Positions 16,037 through 24,443 of a DNA stretch of 64,000 nt are shown here, in pieces. Both the position numbers and the translations under genes were made by a program. The notes under the pieces are model-generated. The model was not told where the DNA came from and did not search any database. It saw only the letters and a list, made by a program, of their open reading frames with translations. The DNA comes from Desulfosporosinus acidiphilus SJ4 (GTDB lineage: Bacteria > Bacillota > Desulfitobacteriia > Desulfitobacteriales > Desulfitobacteriaceae): the NCBI RefSeq assembly GCF_000255115.2, contig NC_018068.1, positions 682,001 through 746,000 on the forward strand, written 5' to 3'. How positions within the stretch are numbered: position 1 is the first letter of the stretch; each line of letters opens with the position of its first letter.

Positions 16037-17934
16037 AAAGGGGCCGTTGCAAAACGAACTAAAATAGTTCGCAAGCAACAGCCCTTTTTCTTACTAAAAA
16101 TAGAAAACTGCGGGTCCCAAAGAACTCGCAGTTAGCGTATAATTTAAGTTATGCTAAAAACCAAATTACACACTAAGAATTATAACGAATTAGGTGGACA
16201 CTATCAATTAGCTTTGCCATTTAATTTTAACGTGTTAATACCAGAGGATGATTCCGTTCGACTACTAAGCCACATTTTGGAGGGATTAAATTACGAAGCG
16301 TTGTATAAGGCCTACTCTTCCACTGGAAGAAAACCGGTAGTCGAACCCAAAATCCTGTTTAAAGTATTGACCTATGCCTATATGAATAACATTTACTCCA
16401 GCCGAAAAATTGAAGTCGCCTGTAAAAGAGACATTAACTTCATGTGGTTATTGGCAGGATGCAAAGCACCTGACCACAGCACCATTGCTCGATTCCGAAA
16501 AGACTATCTGAAGGAAGCCATAGAAGACCTCTTTTTCCAAATGGTAAAGCATTTACATGAGCTTGGTGAAGTAGAGTTTAAGAACCTCTTTGTCGATGGA
16601 ACAAAAATTGAAGCCAGTGCTAACCGTTATACCTTTGTCTGGAAAAAAGTCGTTAACAAAAATGAGGCAAAGATGTTCTTGAAAATTCAGTCTTGTCTTG
16701 AGGAGATCAATTTGACCTATTTAAAGGACTTCAACGTAACCAAAGAGACGTTACTTAAGGATCTTAAGACTGCTATCTCTTACCTAGAAGAAAAATGTCA
16801 GCAAGAGCAGATTGAATTTGTTCACGGTATTGGAAAACGGAAATCAAAGCTGCAGAAATTTATAGAAAGCCTGAAGGAATTCTATACCCGGCAAGAAAAG
16901 TACAATGCACATCACCAATTCTTCGAAGGAAGAAATAGCTACTCTAAGACCGATCCTGATGCAACGTTCATGCATATGAAAGATGATCATATGCGCAATG
17001 CTCAGTTAAAGCCGGCTTACAATGTCCAGATTGGCGTGGAAAGCGAATATGTAACAGGGGTTGGGATCTTCCAGGATCGTAACGACATAGCCACATTAAT
17101 TCCTTTTTTAAACATGCTTGAATCAAAACTACAGGCGCATTATGAGAATGTTACCGCAGACTCTGGTTATGAGAGCGAAGAGAACTATCTTTATCTCGAA
17201 GGAAAACATCAGACCTGCTACATAAAGCCACAGACCTATGAACAATGGAAAAAGAAGAGCTTCAAAAAAGATATTAGTAAGCGAGAAAACATGGCTTACA
17301 ATGCGGAAATCGATGAATACACGTGTCATAATGGAAAACAACTCAAACCCGTTGGAATCACTCATCGAACATCAGCAACCGGTTACCAGTCCGAAATAAC
17401 AGTCTATGAATGTGAAGACTGCAGTGACTGTCCGTGTAAAAGTCGCTGTACAAAAGCTAAAGGCAATCGACGAATGCAAGTATCCAAAACGTTTGTGGCC
17501 AAACGCCAGATCTCGTATAGAAACATCACAACCAAAGAAGGAATACTGCTAAGAGTAAATCGGTCCATACAGGTTGAAGGAGCCTTTGGGGTCCTCAAAA
17601 ATGACTATAACTTCAACCGCTTTCTAACACGAGGCAAAAACAGTGTGAAAACTGAATTTATGCTGCTGTGTTTTGGGTATAACGTGAATAAACTTCACTC
17701 TAAAATACAAAATGAACGAATTGGGAAACCCCTTCATCCACTAAAAACCGCATAAAAAGGAGAGAAAAACGGCCTAATCCTGAAGGCTTATTTTGTTATA
17801 CTCAAATTTAAGAAGAAAGTAGAGATTAAGCATTTCAATCAAACCAATAAATATCTTTCAAGGGAAAAAGAAAAAGGGAGCATCGCTTGCTACTTTAGAA
17901 AAGTAGTTTTGCGACACCTCCTTTGTACTACTGC
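16037..17934 (+). mobile_element. IS1182-family insertion sequence, apparently intact
   Basis: One transposase gene flanked by imperfect inverted ends. The left end starts AAAGGGGCCGTTGCAAAAC at 16037; the reverse complement of the right end reads AAAGGAGGTGTCGCAAAAC, ending at 17934. Both ends carry a small subterminal hairpin (GAACTA/TAGTTC on the left, CTACTT/AAGTAG on the right) and then a shared CCCTTTTTCTT. I could not define a target duplication, so the borders are good to a few bases only. Confidence 0.85.
16151..17755 (+). CDS. IS1182-family DDE transposase
   Basis: Cuts and joins the ends of the surrounding insertion sequence. The protein is 534 residues, the usual IS1182 length, with an intact frame. 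The N-terminal helical domain contains YSSRKIEVACKRDINFMWL and PDHSTIARFRKDYL. The catalytic fold includes LFVDGTKIEA (first Asp), VTADSGYESEENY (second Asp) and a late VEGAFGVLKNDYNFNRFLTRG with the Glu. A cysteine cluster, CEDCSDCPCKSRC, precedes the last segment, as is common in this family. No internal stop or frameshift, so it may be active. Confidence 0.95.
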   Translation: MLKTKLHTKNYNELGGHYQLALPFNFNVLIPEDDSVRLLSHILEGLNYEALYKAYSSTGRKPVVEPKILFKVLTYAYMNNIYSSRKIEVACKRDINFMWLLAGCKAPDHSTIARFRKDYLKEAIEDLFFQMVKHLHELGEVEFKNLFVDGTKIEASANRYTFVWKKVVNKNEAKMFLKIQSCLEEINLTYLKDFNVTKETLLKDLKTAISYLEEKCQQEQIEFVHGIGKRKSKLQKFIESLKEFYTRQEKYNAHHQFFEGRNSYSKTDPDATFMHMKDDHMRNAQLKPAYNVQIGVESEYVTGVGIFQDRNDIATLIPFLNMLESKLQAHYENVTADSGYESEENYLYLEGKHQTCYIKPQTYEQWKKKSFKKDISKRENMAYNAEIDEYTCHNGKQLKPVGITHRTSATGYQSEITVYECEDCSDCPCKSRCTKAKGNRRMQVSKTFVAKRQISYRNITTKEGILLRVNRSIQVEGAFGVLKNDYNFNRFLTRGKNSVKTEFMLLCFGYNVNKLHSKIQNERIGKPLHPLKTA

Positions 17935-18088
17935 CAGCAAGGATAACCTTCAATTGCATACTTTTATATCGAAGTGCAATTTTGGATTGTATAATTTCCT
18001 CTTCAACTAAACCCGAATCCCGGTGTTTCGGTGGCGAACTCTTTCCGACGAGAAGTAAAAGTAGTAACCCCCATTTTAGAAATGGAGG

Positions 18089-19255
18089 TTAGATGGGGAT
18101 AAACAGTTTTACAGGTCGACCGACTCTTCCGTATTTTTGTTCGGATTTCACAAGTCCTTGTTGCTCAAGATACTCAAGATAGCGACGTACGGTGACTCTG
18201 GTCAATTTTACGCTTTCCGCGACTTCTTCTGCTGACAGAGGGCGCTGAGTTGTTTGGATAAATTGTACGATATGGTCAAGTGTTGCTTGATTTAATCCTT
18301 TTGGTAAATCTTCTTCACCTAATGAATCTGTTGGAGGTTGGGACATTGTAGATGTTGGTCCGGAAAGATCAGTTAAGAATGAAGGGGGTTCATAAAATTC
18401 TTCGCCCTTTTCTAGTATGACTTCGGGATTGTCGTCTTTTACCACTAAATTATTGTCAAAATCATCGGTCCTTCGATTCAGGTCATCTGTCAGTGATTGA
18501 ATTTTTTCTACCATTTGATTAAAAGCTTCCTCTAGTTCTTCGATTTCCTTAGCTCCGGAGACTTTAATCTTTTCGGTCAGATGTCCCGTTGCCACGTCTC
18601 TAGTGCCCAGTGTAATATTGTGCAGGGGGTTGATGACAAACTTTTGCAGGAAAAACCAAGCAATCAGTGATACGAATAACGTTAAAAAAAACCCTAATAC
18701 TGCAAAGGTAATTAATGAACCGTTAATAGTTTTTTGATCGTAGGAATGAGAAATACCTACGTAAAACATTCCTACTATAAGGCCGTTTTCGGCCCTCAGG
18801 GGCATGTATCCTGTCTCGTACCATTGACCGATGACATTAGCTTTACCCACGAAGTTTTGCCCATCCTGCAAAACGGTTTGGGCTACGCTGGCAGAAACTT
18901 TGGTTCCAATAGCTCTTTCATCGTTTGAGCCGCGCACTGTCGTCGCCACCCTTGTGTCACCCAAAAAGATCGTAACGGTATCTCCGGTAAGAGAAGATAA
19001 ATGATCCACTAAATTATTATTGAGGTTGATTTTTTCGGATCCTTTATATAGTTCTCCATTTTTTACAGCCCAAGAGCCGGGATAAGTTTTTTCAATAATT
19101 TCTTCACAGGTTGCCAAATCCGTTTGTGCCTTTATAAAAGCGGCTGCTTCAGCTTTATCCTTCATGTACCATCCGAGGATTGTGATGAAGCAAGCGGCAA
19201 GTAAAACTAGGGAACCAAGGAGCAATATAAGAATCTGTTGTTTTAGAGAACGCAA
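18089..19255 (-). CDS. Membrane one-component regulator: Cache-HAMP-CitT/DcuR-type HTH
   Basis: A 388-residue fusion that seems to sense outside and bind DNA inside with no kinase step. TM1 is about 8-30; the extracytoplasmic part (about 35-175) resembles a single Cache domain (YPGSWAVKNGELYKG, TVTIFLGDTRVATTV, GYMPLRAENGLIVGMFYVG). TM2 is about 180-205, then HAMP (about 206-260) and an acidic linker. The end (about 320-388) is a winged helix like the output domain of CitT/DpiA/DcuR response regulators (LTRVTVRRYLEYLEQQGLV, YGRVGRPVK). TTG start after AGAGGTG. No HisKA, receiver or MCP signalling region is present. The ligand may be a carboxylate, by analogy with the HTH family. Confidence 0.85.
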   Translation of the reverse strand: MRSLKQQILILLLGSLVLLAACFITILGWYMKDKAEAAAFIKAQTDLATCEEIIEKTYPGSWAVKNGELYKGSEKINLNNNLVDHLSSLTGDTVTIFLGDTRVATTVRGSNDERAIGTKVSASVAQTVLQDGQNFVGKANVIGQWYETGYMPLRAENGLIVGMFYVGISHSYDQKTINGSLITFAVLGFFLTLFVSLIAWFFLQKFVINPLHNITLGTRDVATGHLTEKIKVSGAKEIEELEEAFNQMVEKIQSLTDDLNRRTDDFDNNLVVKDDNPEVILEKGEEFYEPPSFLTDLSGPTSTMSQPPTDSLGEEDLPKGLNQATLDHIVQFIQTTQRPLSAEEVAESVKLTRVTVRRYLEYLEQQGLVKSEQKYGRVGRPVKLFIPI

Positions 19256-19352
19256 AAAATCACCTCTTTTACCGATTAGTGTGAGTTTTTTAAGTATTAA
19301 ATATTAAATTCGCGATACTTAGCGAAATACCTTTTAAGCGAATTAGGAATAT

Positions 19353-19453
19353 GAACATTCATTATGTTCAGGCAGAGGTGCGTATTAGATAATCTAGACT
19401 ATTAATGTTCAGTGATAGTCTAGATTATCCGGCGGCAGTGAACTTTAAGTTCA
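19353..19453. promoter_or_regulatory. Palindrome cluster between the two regulators
   Basis: Three inverted repeats lie in the spacer upstream of the Cache-HAMP-HTH gene: GAACAT/ATGTTC (19353-19369), a perfect 15-bp pair GATAATCTAGACTAT/ATAGTCTAGATTATC (19388-19429, 12-base loop), and TGAACTT-T-AAGTTCA (19439-19453). No U tract follows the long one on the minus strand, so operators are more likely than a terminator. The GTTCA/TGAAC half-site recurs. Confidence 0.5.
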
Positions 19454-19457
19454 TGAG

Positions 19458-20411
19458 TTATACTTCAGAAATAATCTGTCCCATAAGTGATAAGTCATAC
19501 CCTCCTATTCCTGCCACTTCATTTTGAAAAGAAGCCGACTTCAGGATGTTTATCATGGCCTGAAAATGAGGGCGTTCAAGATCCTCTTGACGAATTACCA
19601 GATCATAGCGTTCTTTTTTTAGGGGGATAAAATCGAGACCATTGACTTGCATAGCAACCTTTTCTATTCCTAAGCCAACATCCGCTTCCGATCGAGCAAC
19701 TTTGCTGGCAACGGCCAGATGAGTCATTTCTTCATCTTTATAACCAAGAATATCATGACGGCGGATTTTTAGAAGTTTTAACTGTTCGTCTAATAAAACC
19801 CTTGCCCCCGATCCTACTTCCCGATTGACAAAACGCACACCTGGTTTGGTCAAGTCGCTCCAAGTGACAATATTCTTAGGATTTCCTTTAGCGACATAAA
19901 AACCTTCAAATCGAAAAAGTAAGTTAATGATGTAGGTCGGATGACCAGGCAGAATTCTGCGCACATAAGGCAGATTATAGTCATCAGAGTCACTGTCCCA
20001 CAAATGGACCGCTGAGGCATTGGCGAGGCCGCGATAAAGGGACATAAGGCCATCAATGCTGCCTGTGTAACGGCGCAGAAAACGAACATGGGGAAATTGC
20101 TTTTCTAAATAACGAGTTAAGATATCTAAGACAATATCTTGGCCACAGATTACCAGGGCTTCCGCCGGCTCTTGCTGATATGATTCATTGAAGGGCAGGG
20201 GGGAACCGGAGCTTGATTCAGTTGCAGACGTCCTTGACATAGCTTTTGATTTTTGTTTGTAACTCTCGATATCTGCACCCTCTACTCGTACCTTGCGTCC
20301 TATATGATAGGCCTTCAGCTCACCTCGTTTGATGATTTCATAAACAGTAAACTTGGAAATTTTAAGGATTTTGGCAACTTCCTCAGGAGTATAAGAAACA
20401 TCATTTGGCAT
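19458..20411 (-). CDS. Excisionase-type HTH fused to a periplasmic-binding-like domain
   Basis: Cytoplasmic transcription regulator of 317 residues. Residues 1-55 form a MerR/excisionase-type helix-turn-helix (SYTPEEVAKILKISKFTVYE, ELKAYHIGRKVRV). After a serine-rich linker, residues about 85-315 match the PBP-like ligand domain found in molybdate- and oxyanion-responsive regulators (NREVGSGARVLLDEQL, ARSEADVGLGIEKVA, KKERYDLVIRQ). There is no signal peptide, so the ligand is sensed in the cytoplasm. ATG start at 20411. The gene lies upstream of the Cache-HAMP-HTH regulator on the same strand, with a palindrome cluster between. Ligand and targets unknown. Confidence 0.85.
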   Translation of the reverse strand: MPNDVSYTPEEVAKILKISKFTVYEIIKRGELKAYHIGRKVRVEGADIESYKQKSKAMSRTSATESSSGSPLPFNESYQQEPAEALVICGQDIVLDILTRYLEKQFPHVRFLRRYTGSIDGLMSLYRGLANASAVHLWDSDSDDYNLPYVRRILPGHPTYIINLLFRFEGFYVAKGNPKNIVTWSDLTKPGVRFVNREVGSGARVLLDEQLKLLKIRRHDILGYKDEEMTHLAVASKVARSEADVGLGIEKVAMQVNGLDFIPLKKERYDLVIRQEDLERPHFQAMINILKSASFQNEVAGIGGYDLSLMGQIISEV

Positions 20412-20613
20412 TGTTTACCGCACCTATCTCTCCTTAAAATGTTCGTATAAGCCATAAGCTATTGAGAATTAAGCATAAGGATTATTTTAGATCTTTATTA
20501 TGTATCAGCATCAGCTGAGTTTTTCTTAAATTATTATAGCATATCATAAAACTACGTTGTAATAATGAAGAAGTAATCCTTCATACTCCCAAGGAGAGAA
20601 AGCGGCGTAAAAA

Positions 20614-20655
20614 ATCATCCGGAGCAAGGTGTTTAGATCATTGCACAGGATGATT
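20614..20655 (-). terminator. Terminator after coat-like gene
   Basis: AATCATCC (20614-20621) pairs with GGATGATT (20648-20655); on the minus strand the stem is followed by TTTTTACG. It lies 20 bases after the stop of the coat-like gene. Confidence 0.6.
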
Positions 20656-20674
20656 AAAGTTATGGGATGTCGGA

Positions 20675-21604
20675 TCATATTTTAATCTTAATAAAAGCTC
20701 TTAATACTTTCAGCGTCATCGAAAAAAACGGATTGTGACAGTTCCCGGTATTTGAGTGATGATGATCATTTGGAGGGTGAGGGGCGGGCTGAGGGTTGAT
20801 CTCGGCCGGGAATGTCAGTTCAAGTTGGATTAGTATGACCATCTTTTCCTGAACAGTTCTAAATACACCTTCTTCAAAAGGACCGCCAGTCATCGGAACA
20901 CGATCAAGGGCATCATCCATTTCGTTAATTTGGCTAAAAATAAGTTCACAGCTCGGCAATGAATTCATGAATTGATGACTTACAACATTTAATTCCGTAA
21001 GGTCACCGGATATTAATTTATCCTTGGTTGAGAAACCGGAAGGCAGGGGTGCCGTGCTTGAAAATTCATACTCTTGCTGCTCACTAAAAAGAGTAGGTGC
21101 AATGGCGCGTATCCGGCCAAGGTCGATGACGCAGGAATAGGGCACATCAATAACAAAATCTTTGAGAGAGCTTTCAACTGTGGTTGCAGTCTGCCGAATC
21201 GGTTCGGAGTATTGGACATTTTTGCGAACATACCCGCCAAGGAATAATTTAGGGGTATCTTGAGGAATACAGCGCAGCGGCGGAGGGGAATTGAAAAAGC
21301 GGCATTGGGTTAATTTTAAATTCTTTCGGATCGTCTTAATTTCTAATGCCTTTGATGGTAACGTGATAATCGATTCTGCCGGGATTGAAACTGTGATTAA
21401 GACTGTACGTGGGCCGGTCTTCTTTAATTCTAAAGGGGTGCATGTTGGCAAGGCGGCATTCGTGGGAAAGATCGGGTTGGGTGTGACAGGGCGGGGAGTC
21501 TGCGGGCAGCAAGGTGTCTTAGGCATTTCTTGTACCCAGGCAGGTATAAAGGGAACGCTTTGTGTCCATTGATGAGGACAATGGTTATAATCAATCAAAT
21601 TCAT
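20675..21604 (-). CDS. CsxC-like spore coat/exosporium protein
   Basis: A 309-residue soluble protein. ATG at 21604 (MNLIDYNHC) chosen because AGGGGGAAG lies just upstream; a start 12 codons earlier lacks one. The N terminus is proline and cysteine rich (TPCCPQTPRPVTPNP). The middle contains segments I associate with clostridial spore-surface proteins of the CsxC type: LEIKTIRKNLKLTQCRFF and LFLGGYVRKNVQYSE, then FVIDVPYSCVIDL. The last third ends in a histidine-rich stretch (NDHHHSNTGNCH). This matches spore-coat proteins by pattern only; no enzyme motif. Monocistronic with its own terminator. Confidence 0.65.
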   Translation of the reverse strand: MNLIDYNHCPHQWTQSVPFIPAWVQEMPKTPCCPQTPRPVTPNPIFPTNAALPTCTPLELKKTGPRTVLITVSIPAESIITLPSKALEIKTIRKNLKLTQCRFFNSPPPLRCIPQDTPKLFLGGYVRKNVQYSEPIRQTATTVESSLKDFVIDVPYSCVIDLGRIRAIAPTLFSEQQEYEFSSTAPLPSGFSTKDKLISGDLTELNVVSHQFMNSLPSCELIFSQINEMDDALDRVPMTGGPFEEGVFRTVQEKMVILIQLELTFPAEINPQPAPHPPNDHHHSNTGNCHNPFFSMTLKVLRAFIKIKI

Positions 21605-21707
21605 TCTTCCCCCTAACGACCCAATTCCAAAATGAAACAAGTCCTAATCTAGACTACGTTAGGGGTTGAGTTTTTGTGCAAGCTTTTATAGGCATACGGT
21701 AAAGCAA

Positions 21708-22946
21708 TTATAGTTTATCTAAGTTTCCGTGGGGAAGATTGATGACAAACGTTGTTCCTTTTCCGGGAGAACTGGTTACTTTTATTCGGCCCCGGTGGCT
21801 TTTGATAATCCAATCCGCTATGGCCAGCCCCAGTCCGGTCCCTTCTTTTTGCTGAGAGCGTGCTCGATCCACACGGTAAAATCGTTCAAAAATTTGGTTT
21901 AAGTGCTCTTGCTCAATTCCCTCCCCCGTATCAGAGACCGTAATTTCCGCATGGGTACTCCAGTCCTGAAAACGAAGCGTGACCATTCCACCCGGGCGGG
22001 TGTATTTAAGAGCGTTATCCAAGAGAATGACAATGAGTTGTTTAATCCTGTTTTCATCTCCGTAATACATTCCTTCTTCGCGGAAGGAAGCTTCTAAAGA
22101 AATTCCGTTTGTTTGAGCCAGTGGTGTGAAAGATTCAATCACTTCGCTTAGTGCGGTCTTGAGAGAAAACATTTGAGGGTTTAAGGTTTGCTGTTGTGAA
22201 TCAGCTCGGGCCAGGAAGAGGAGGTCGTCTACTAATTTGGACATACGCCGTATCTCCAGCAGACTGTAATCTATCCATTTTGATTGGCTGGCCACAGTTT
22301 CCTCAGGGTTTCCTTTCACGATATCTAGATTGAGTTGTACGACGCTCAGAGGGGTTCGAAGTTCATGTGAGGCGTCAGCGACAAACTCCTGCTGACGCTG
22401 CCAGGAGCTTTTAATAGGAGCCATCGCCCGGTCGGCCATAAATCGGCTGCCGTAGTAGGCCAGACCCAGGCAAATAAACCCTCCGACGGTGAGAGACAGC
22501 AATAGTTCCTGGAGAATATCTTTATCCCGTTCAAGATCGACAAAGATAATGATAAACCCTGGAGTTTCCTTAAGAGGCACCTTTAGATAGCTATAGGTTT
22601 CATCGTGCAGTTCCAGTTCTCCCTGGGGATTAGGCTTGTGAAATGCCATATTAACTAAAGGAGTCAATTGGTCGAGAGTCATGGGGAGAGCGGAAGAACT
22701 ATCAGTGATTGTACCGGCATTATCGGTTTTTATATAAAAATATTTAGCAAGGTGCTTATCGTGCTCTCTGGGATTGACAATGGTGCCTGAACCGGCTTCG
22801 TTAGCGACGATCTGCATTAATTGCTGGGATTGATTAAAGACTTGAATCTTCATGACCAAGAAGGTGCCAATAATAAAGAACAACAGGAGCAAAGCCATGA
22901 TTCCAACGTTGATGAGTGTTAATTTAAGCCTTAATTCACGGAACAT
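21708..22946 (-). CDS. Sensor histidine kinase
   Basis: Membrane kinase of 412 residues. TM1 about 12-33, an extracytoplasmic loop about 35-145, TM2 about 148-165, a short linker, then the H-box DASHELRTPLSVVQLN with His194. The ATPase domain has the N-box IVILLDNALKYTRPGG, G1 VSDTGEGIE, F-box IFERFYRVDRARSQ and G2 GTGLGLAI. The start overlaps the response regulator stop by 11 bases, so translation is likely coupled. The lipoprotein gene on the opposite side of the operon might contribute a signal, which is only an inference. Confidence 0.95.
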   Translation of the reverse strand: MFRELRLKLTLINVGIMALLLLFFIIGTFLVMKIQVFNQSQQLMQIVANEAGSGTIVNPREHDKHLAKYFYIKTDNAGTITDSSSALPMTLDQLTPLVNMAFHKPNPQGELELHDETYSYLKVPLKETPGFIIIFVDLERDKDILQELLLSLTVGGFICLGLAYYGSRFMADRAMAPIKSSWQRQQEFVADASHELRTPLSVVQLNLDIVKGNPEETVASQSKWIDYSLLEIRRMSKLVDDLLFLARADSQQQTLNPQMFSLKTALSEVIESFTPLAQTNGISLEASFREEGMYYGDENRIKQLIVILLDNALKYTRPGGMVTLRFQDWSTHAEITVSDTGEGIEQEHLNQIFERFYRVDRARSQQKEGTGLGLAIADWIIKSHRGRIKVTSSPGKGTTFVINLPHGNLDKL

Positions 22947-23616
22947 TAGGCTCCTCCTTCATACAATAGCCAATTCCTCGTATCGTATCAATTTTAAGGT
23001 TAGGCGAGTTCAACTTTTTACGTAAATAGTGTATATAGATTTCTACGTTATTGGCTTCAACATCCGATTCCAGTCCCCAAACGCGGTCAAGGATCTGTTC
23101 TTTGGTAATTACTTGACCGGGGTTACGCATAAAGAGTTCTAAAAGTAAAGATTCTTTAAGCGTAAGTTTGATGGTGTGATCATCTTTTGTCAGTTCACAG
23201 TGTTGGGGTTTGAACATGACTCCAGCCATAGTAAGGGTGTCCCCCTGGATTTGTCCCTGAATTCTTCTTCCTAAGGCCCTTAAGCGAGCTAAAAGTTCAT
23301 CCGTGGAAAAGGGCTTAATGAGATAATCGTCTGCACCGGCGTCAAGTCCATCGATCCTATCTTGAATAGAATCTTTTGCGGTTAAAAGCAAGACAGGGAT
23401 ATGAATGCCCTGGCGGCGCAAATTTTTTAGTAGTTCAACCCCTTCTCTGCGGGGCAGCATTCGGTCGAGGATAATCAAATCATAAACTCCGGTTTCAGCC
23501 AACGTCTGTCCGGTTTCTCCGTCAAAGGCAGTATCCACGCCATAATTATTCTTTTTAAGTATGTAGGCCAGAGCCTCCGAGAGTCGCGGCTCGTCTTCAA
23601 TTAAAAGTAAGCGCAT
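22936..23616 (-). CDS. OmpR-family response regulator
   Basis: A 226-residue regulator with acidic residues E7-D8, phospho-acceptor Asp51 in LILDRMLPRREG and Lys101 in DYLIKPF. The C-terminal winged helix ends in IDTIRGIGYCM. ATG at 23616. Overlaps the kinase gene that follows, forming a two-gene operon, and is divergent from the Cache-type lipoprotein. Confidence 0.95.
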   Translation of the reverse strand: MRLLLIEDEPRLSEALAYILKKNNYGVDTAFDGETGQTLAETGVYDLIILDRMLPRREGVELLKNLRRQGIHIPVLLLTAKDSIQDRIDGLDAGADDYLIKPFSTDELLARLRALGRRIQGQIQGDTLTMAGVMFKPQHCELTKDDHTIKLTLKESLLLELFMRNPGQVITKEQILDRVWGLESDVEANNVEIYIHYLRKKLNSPNLKIDTIRGIGYCMKEEPNVP

Positions 23617-23771
23617 TACTGTTTCACCACCTGATTATAGTTTAAAGGAGTTACCTTTAAATATCCTTAGATTTCTGGGTAAGTCCGCATATTATACAAC
23701 TAGTTATGGACAAAGTATAGGGAAAGCTAGGATTCTGAAGTCTAAAATTTAAGGAATTAAAGGAGGAAACT

Positions 23772-24320
23772 ATGATAAAGAGAAAATGGCTGATCACCGC
23801 AGCTATTATGGTCTTGATGGCCTCTCAGACGGGCTGCTCCAAGGATCAGAATCTTGGAACCTCAAAGCCCTTGCCAACCAGCGCACAACTTTCGGAAAGT
23901 CATCCGGCGGAAACTCCGGATACGACCAGTGATAAGGGGAGTCAATTGGCCGTGGAATCAAAAATCAACGATTGGCTGGCTAAAAACTACCCGGGTAACT
24001 GGAATGTTGTGGGAACAACGCTAAGTAAGGGAAATTATATTGAAAATGGCCGTTATAAATTGGTGGACGGAATTGAAACGTTATTTCCCGGGACAATGGG
24101 CATCTCAATTTTCATTGGCGAGGAGAGAATTTCATCGAGCGTAAAAAAAGGGACGGAACGGGTCTTAAAAGGTTTCCCGACACCTGAGACAGTTAGAGAG
24201 GTTATGAAGAGCGGAAAGACAACGAGCTCCTTAAACAGCGGGTTCTTGAAAGTATATATGCCTTTAAAAGCTGGAGGTAAAACTCTCGCAGTTTTGACAG
24301 TGTCGGTACCTCATCAATAA
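23772..24320 (+). CDS. Lipoprotein carrying a Cache-like sensor domain
   Basis: A 182-residue exported protein. The N terminus MIKRKWLITAAIMVLMASQTGC looks like a lipoprotein signal, with Cys22 as anchor, though the residue three before Cys is Gln and not the usual Leu. A disordered S/T/P-rich linker runs to about 55. The rest matches, block by block, the sensor of the membrane regulator at 18089: YPGNW with YPGSW, ISIFIGEERISSSV with VTIFLGDTRVATTV, and VYMPLKAGGKTLAVL with GYMPLRAENGLIVGM. It has no signalling domain of its own. AAAGGAGGAAA precedes the ATG. Possible roles are ligand scavenging or signal delivery to the divergent kinase. Confidence 0.82.
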   Translation: MIKRKWLITAAIMVLMASQTGCSKDQNLGTSKPLPTSAQLSESHPAETPDTTSDKGSQLAVESKINDWLAKNYPGNWNVVGTTLSKGNYIENGRYKLVDGIETLFPGTMGISIFIGEERISSSVKKGTERVLKGFPTPETVREVMKSGKTTSSLNSGFLKVYMPLKAGGKTLAVLTVSVPHQ

Positions 24321-24380
24321 GCGTCCATCACCCAGCATAGGATATTATTATTTGAAATTTGGGTATTTTTAGAATAGTTC

Positions 24381-24410
24381 TTTACTCAAAGGAAATTGCT
24401 CCTGTATAAT
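24381..24410 (+). promoter_or_regulatory. Sigma-A-type promoter of the first sigma-54 activator
   Basis: TTTACT (24381-24386), 18-base spacer, TATAAT (24405-24410), 33 bases before the activator start. The same layout, TTTACT-N18-TATAAT, stands before the paralogous activator at 40831-40860. Confidence 0.65.
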
Positions 24411-24443
24411 GTTTATAAAAGAAACAAACGACGGAGGAATAGA

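Noticed and set aside
16028-17940. Target-site duplication of the IS (TTTGTA seen near both ends)
   Set aside because: The match cannot be placed consistently next to both inverted ends, so it may be chance.
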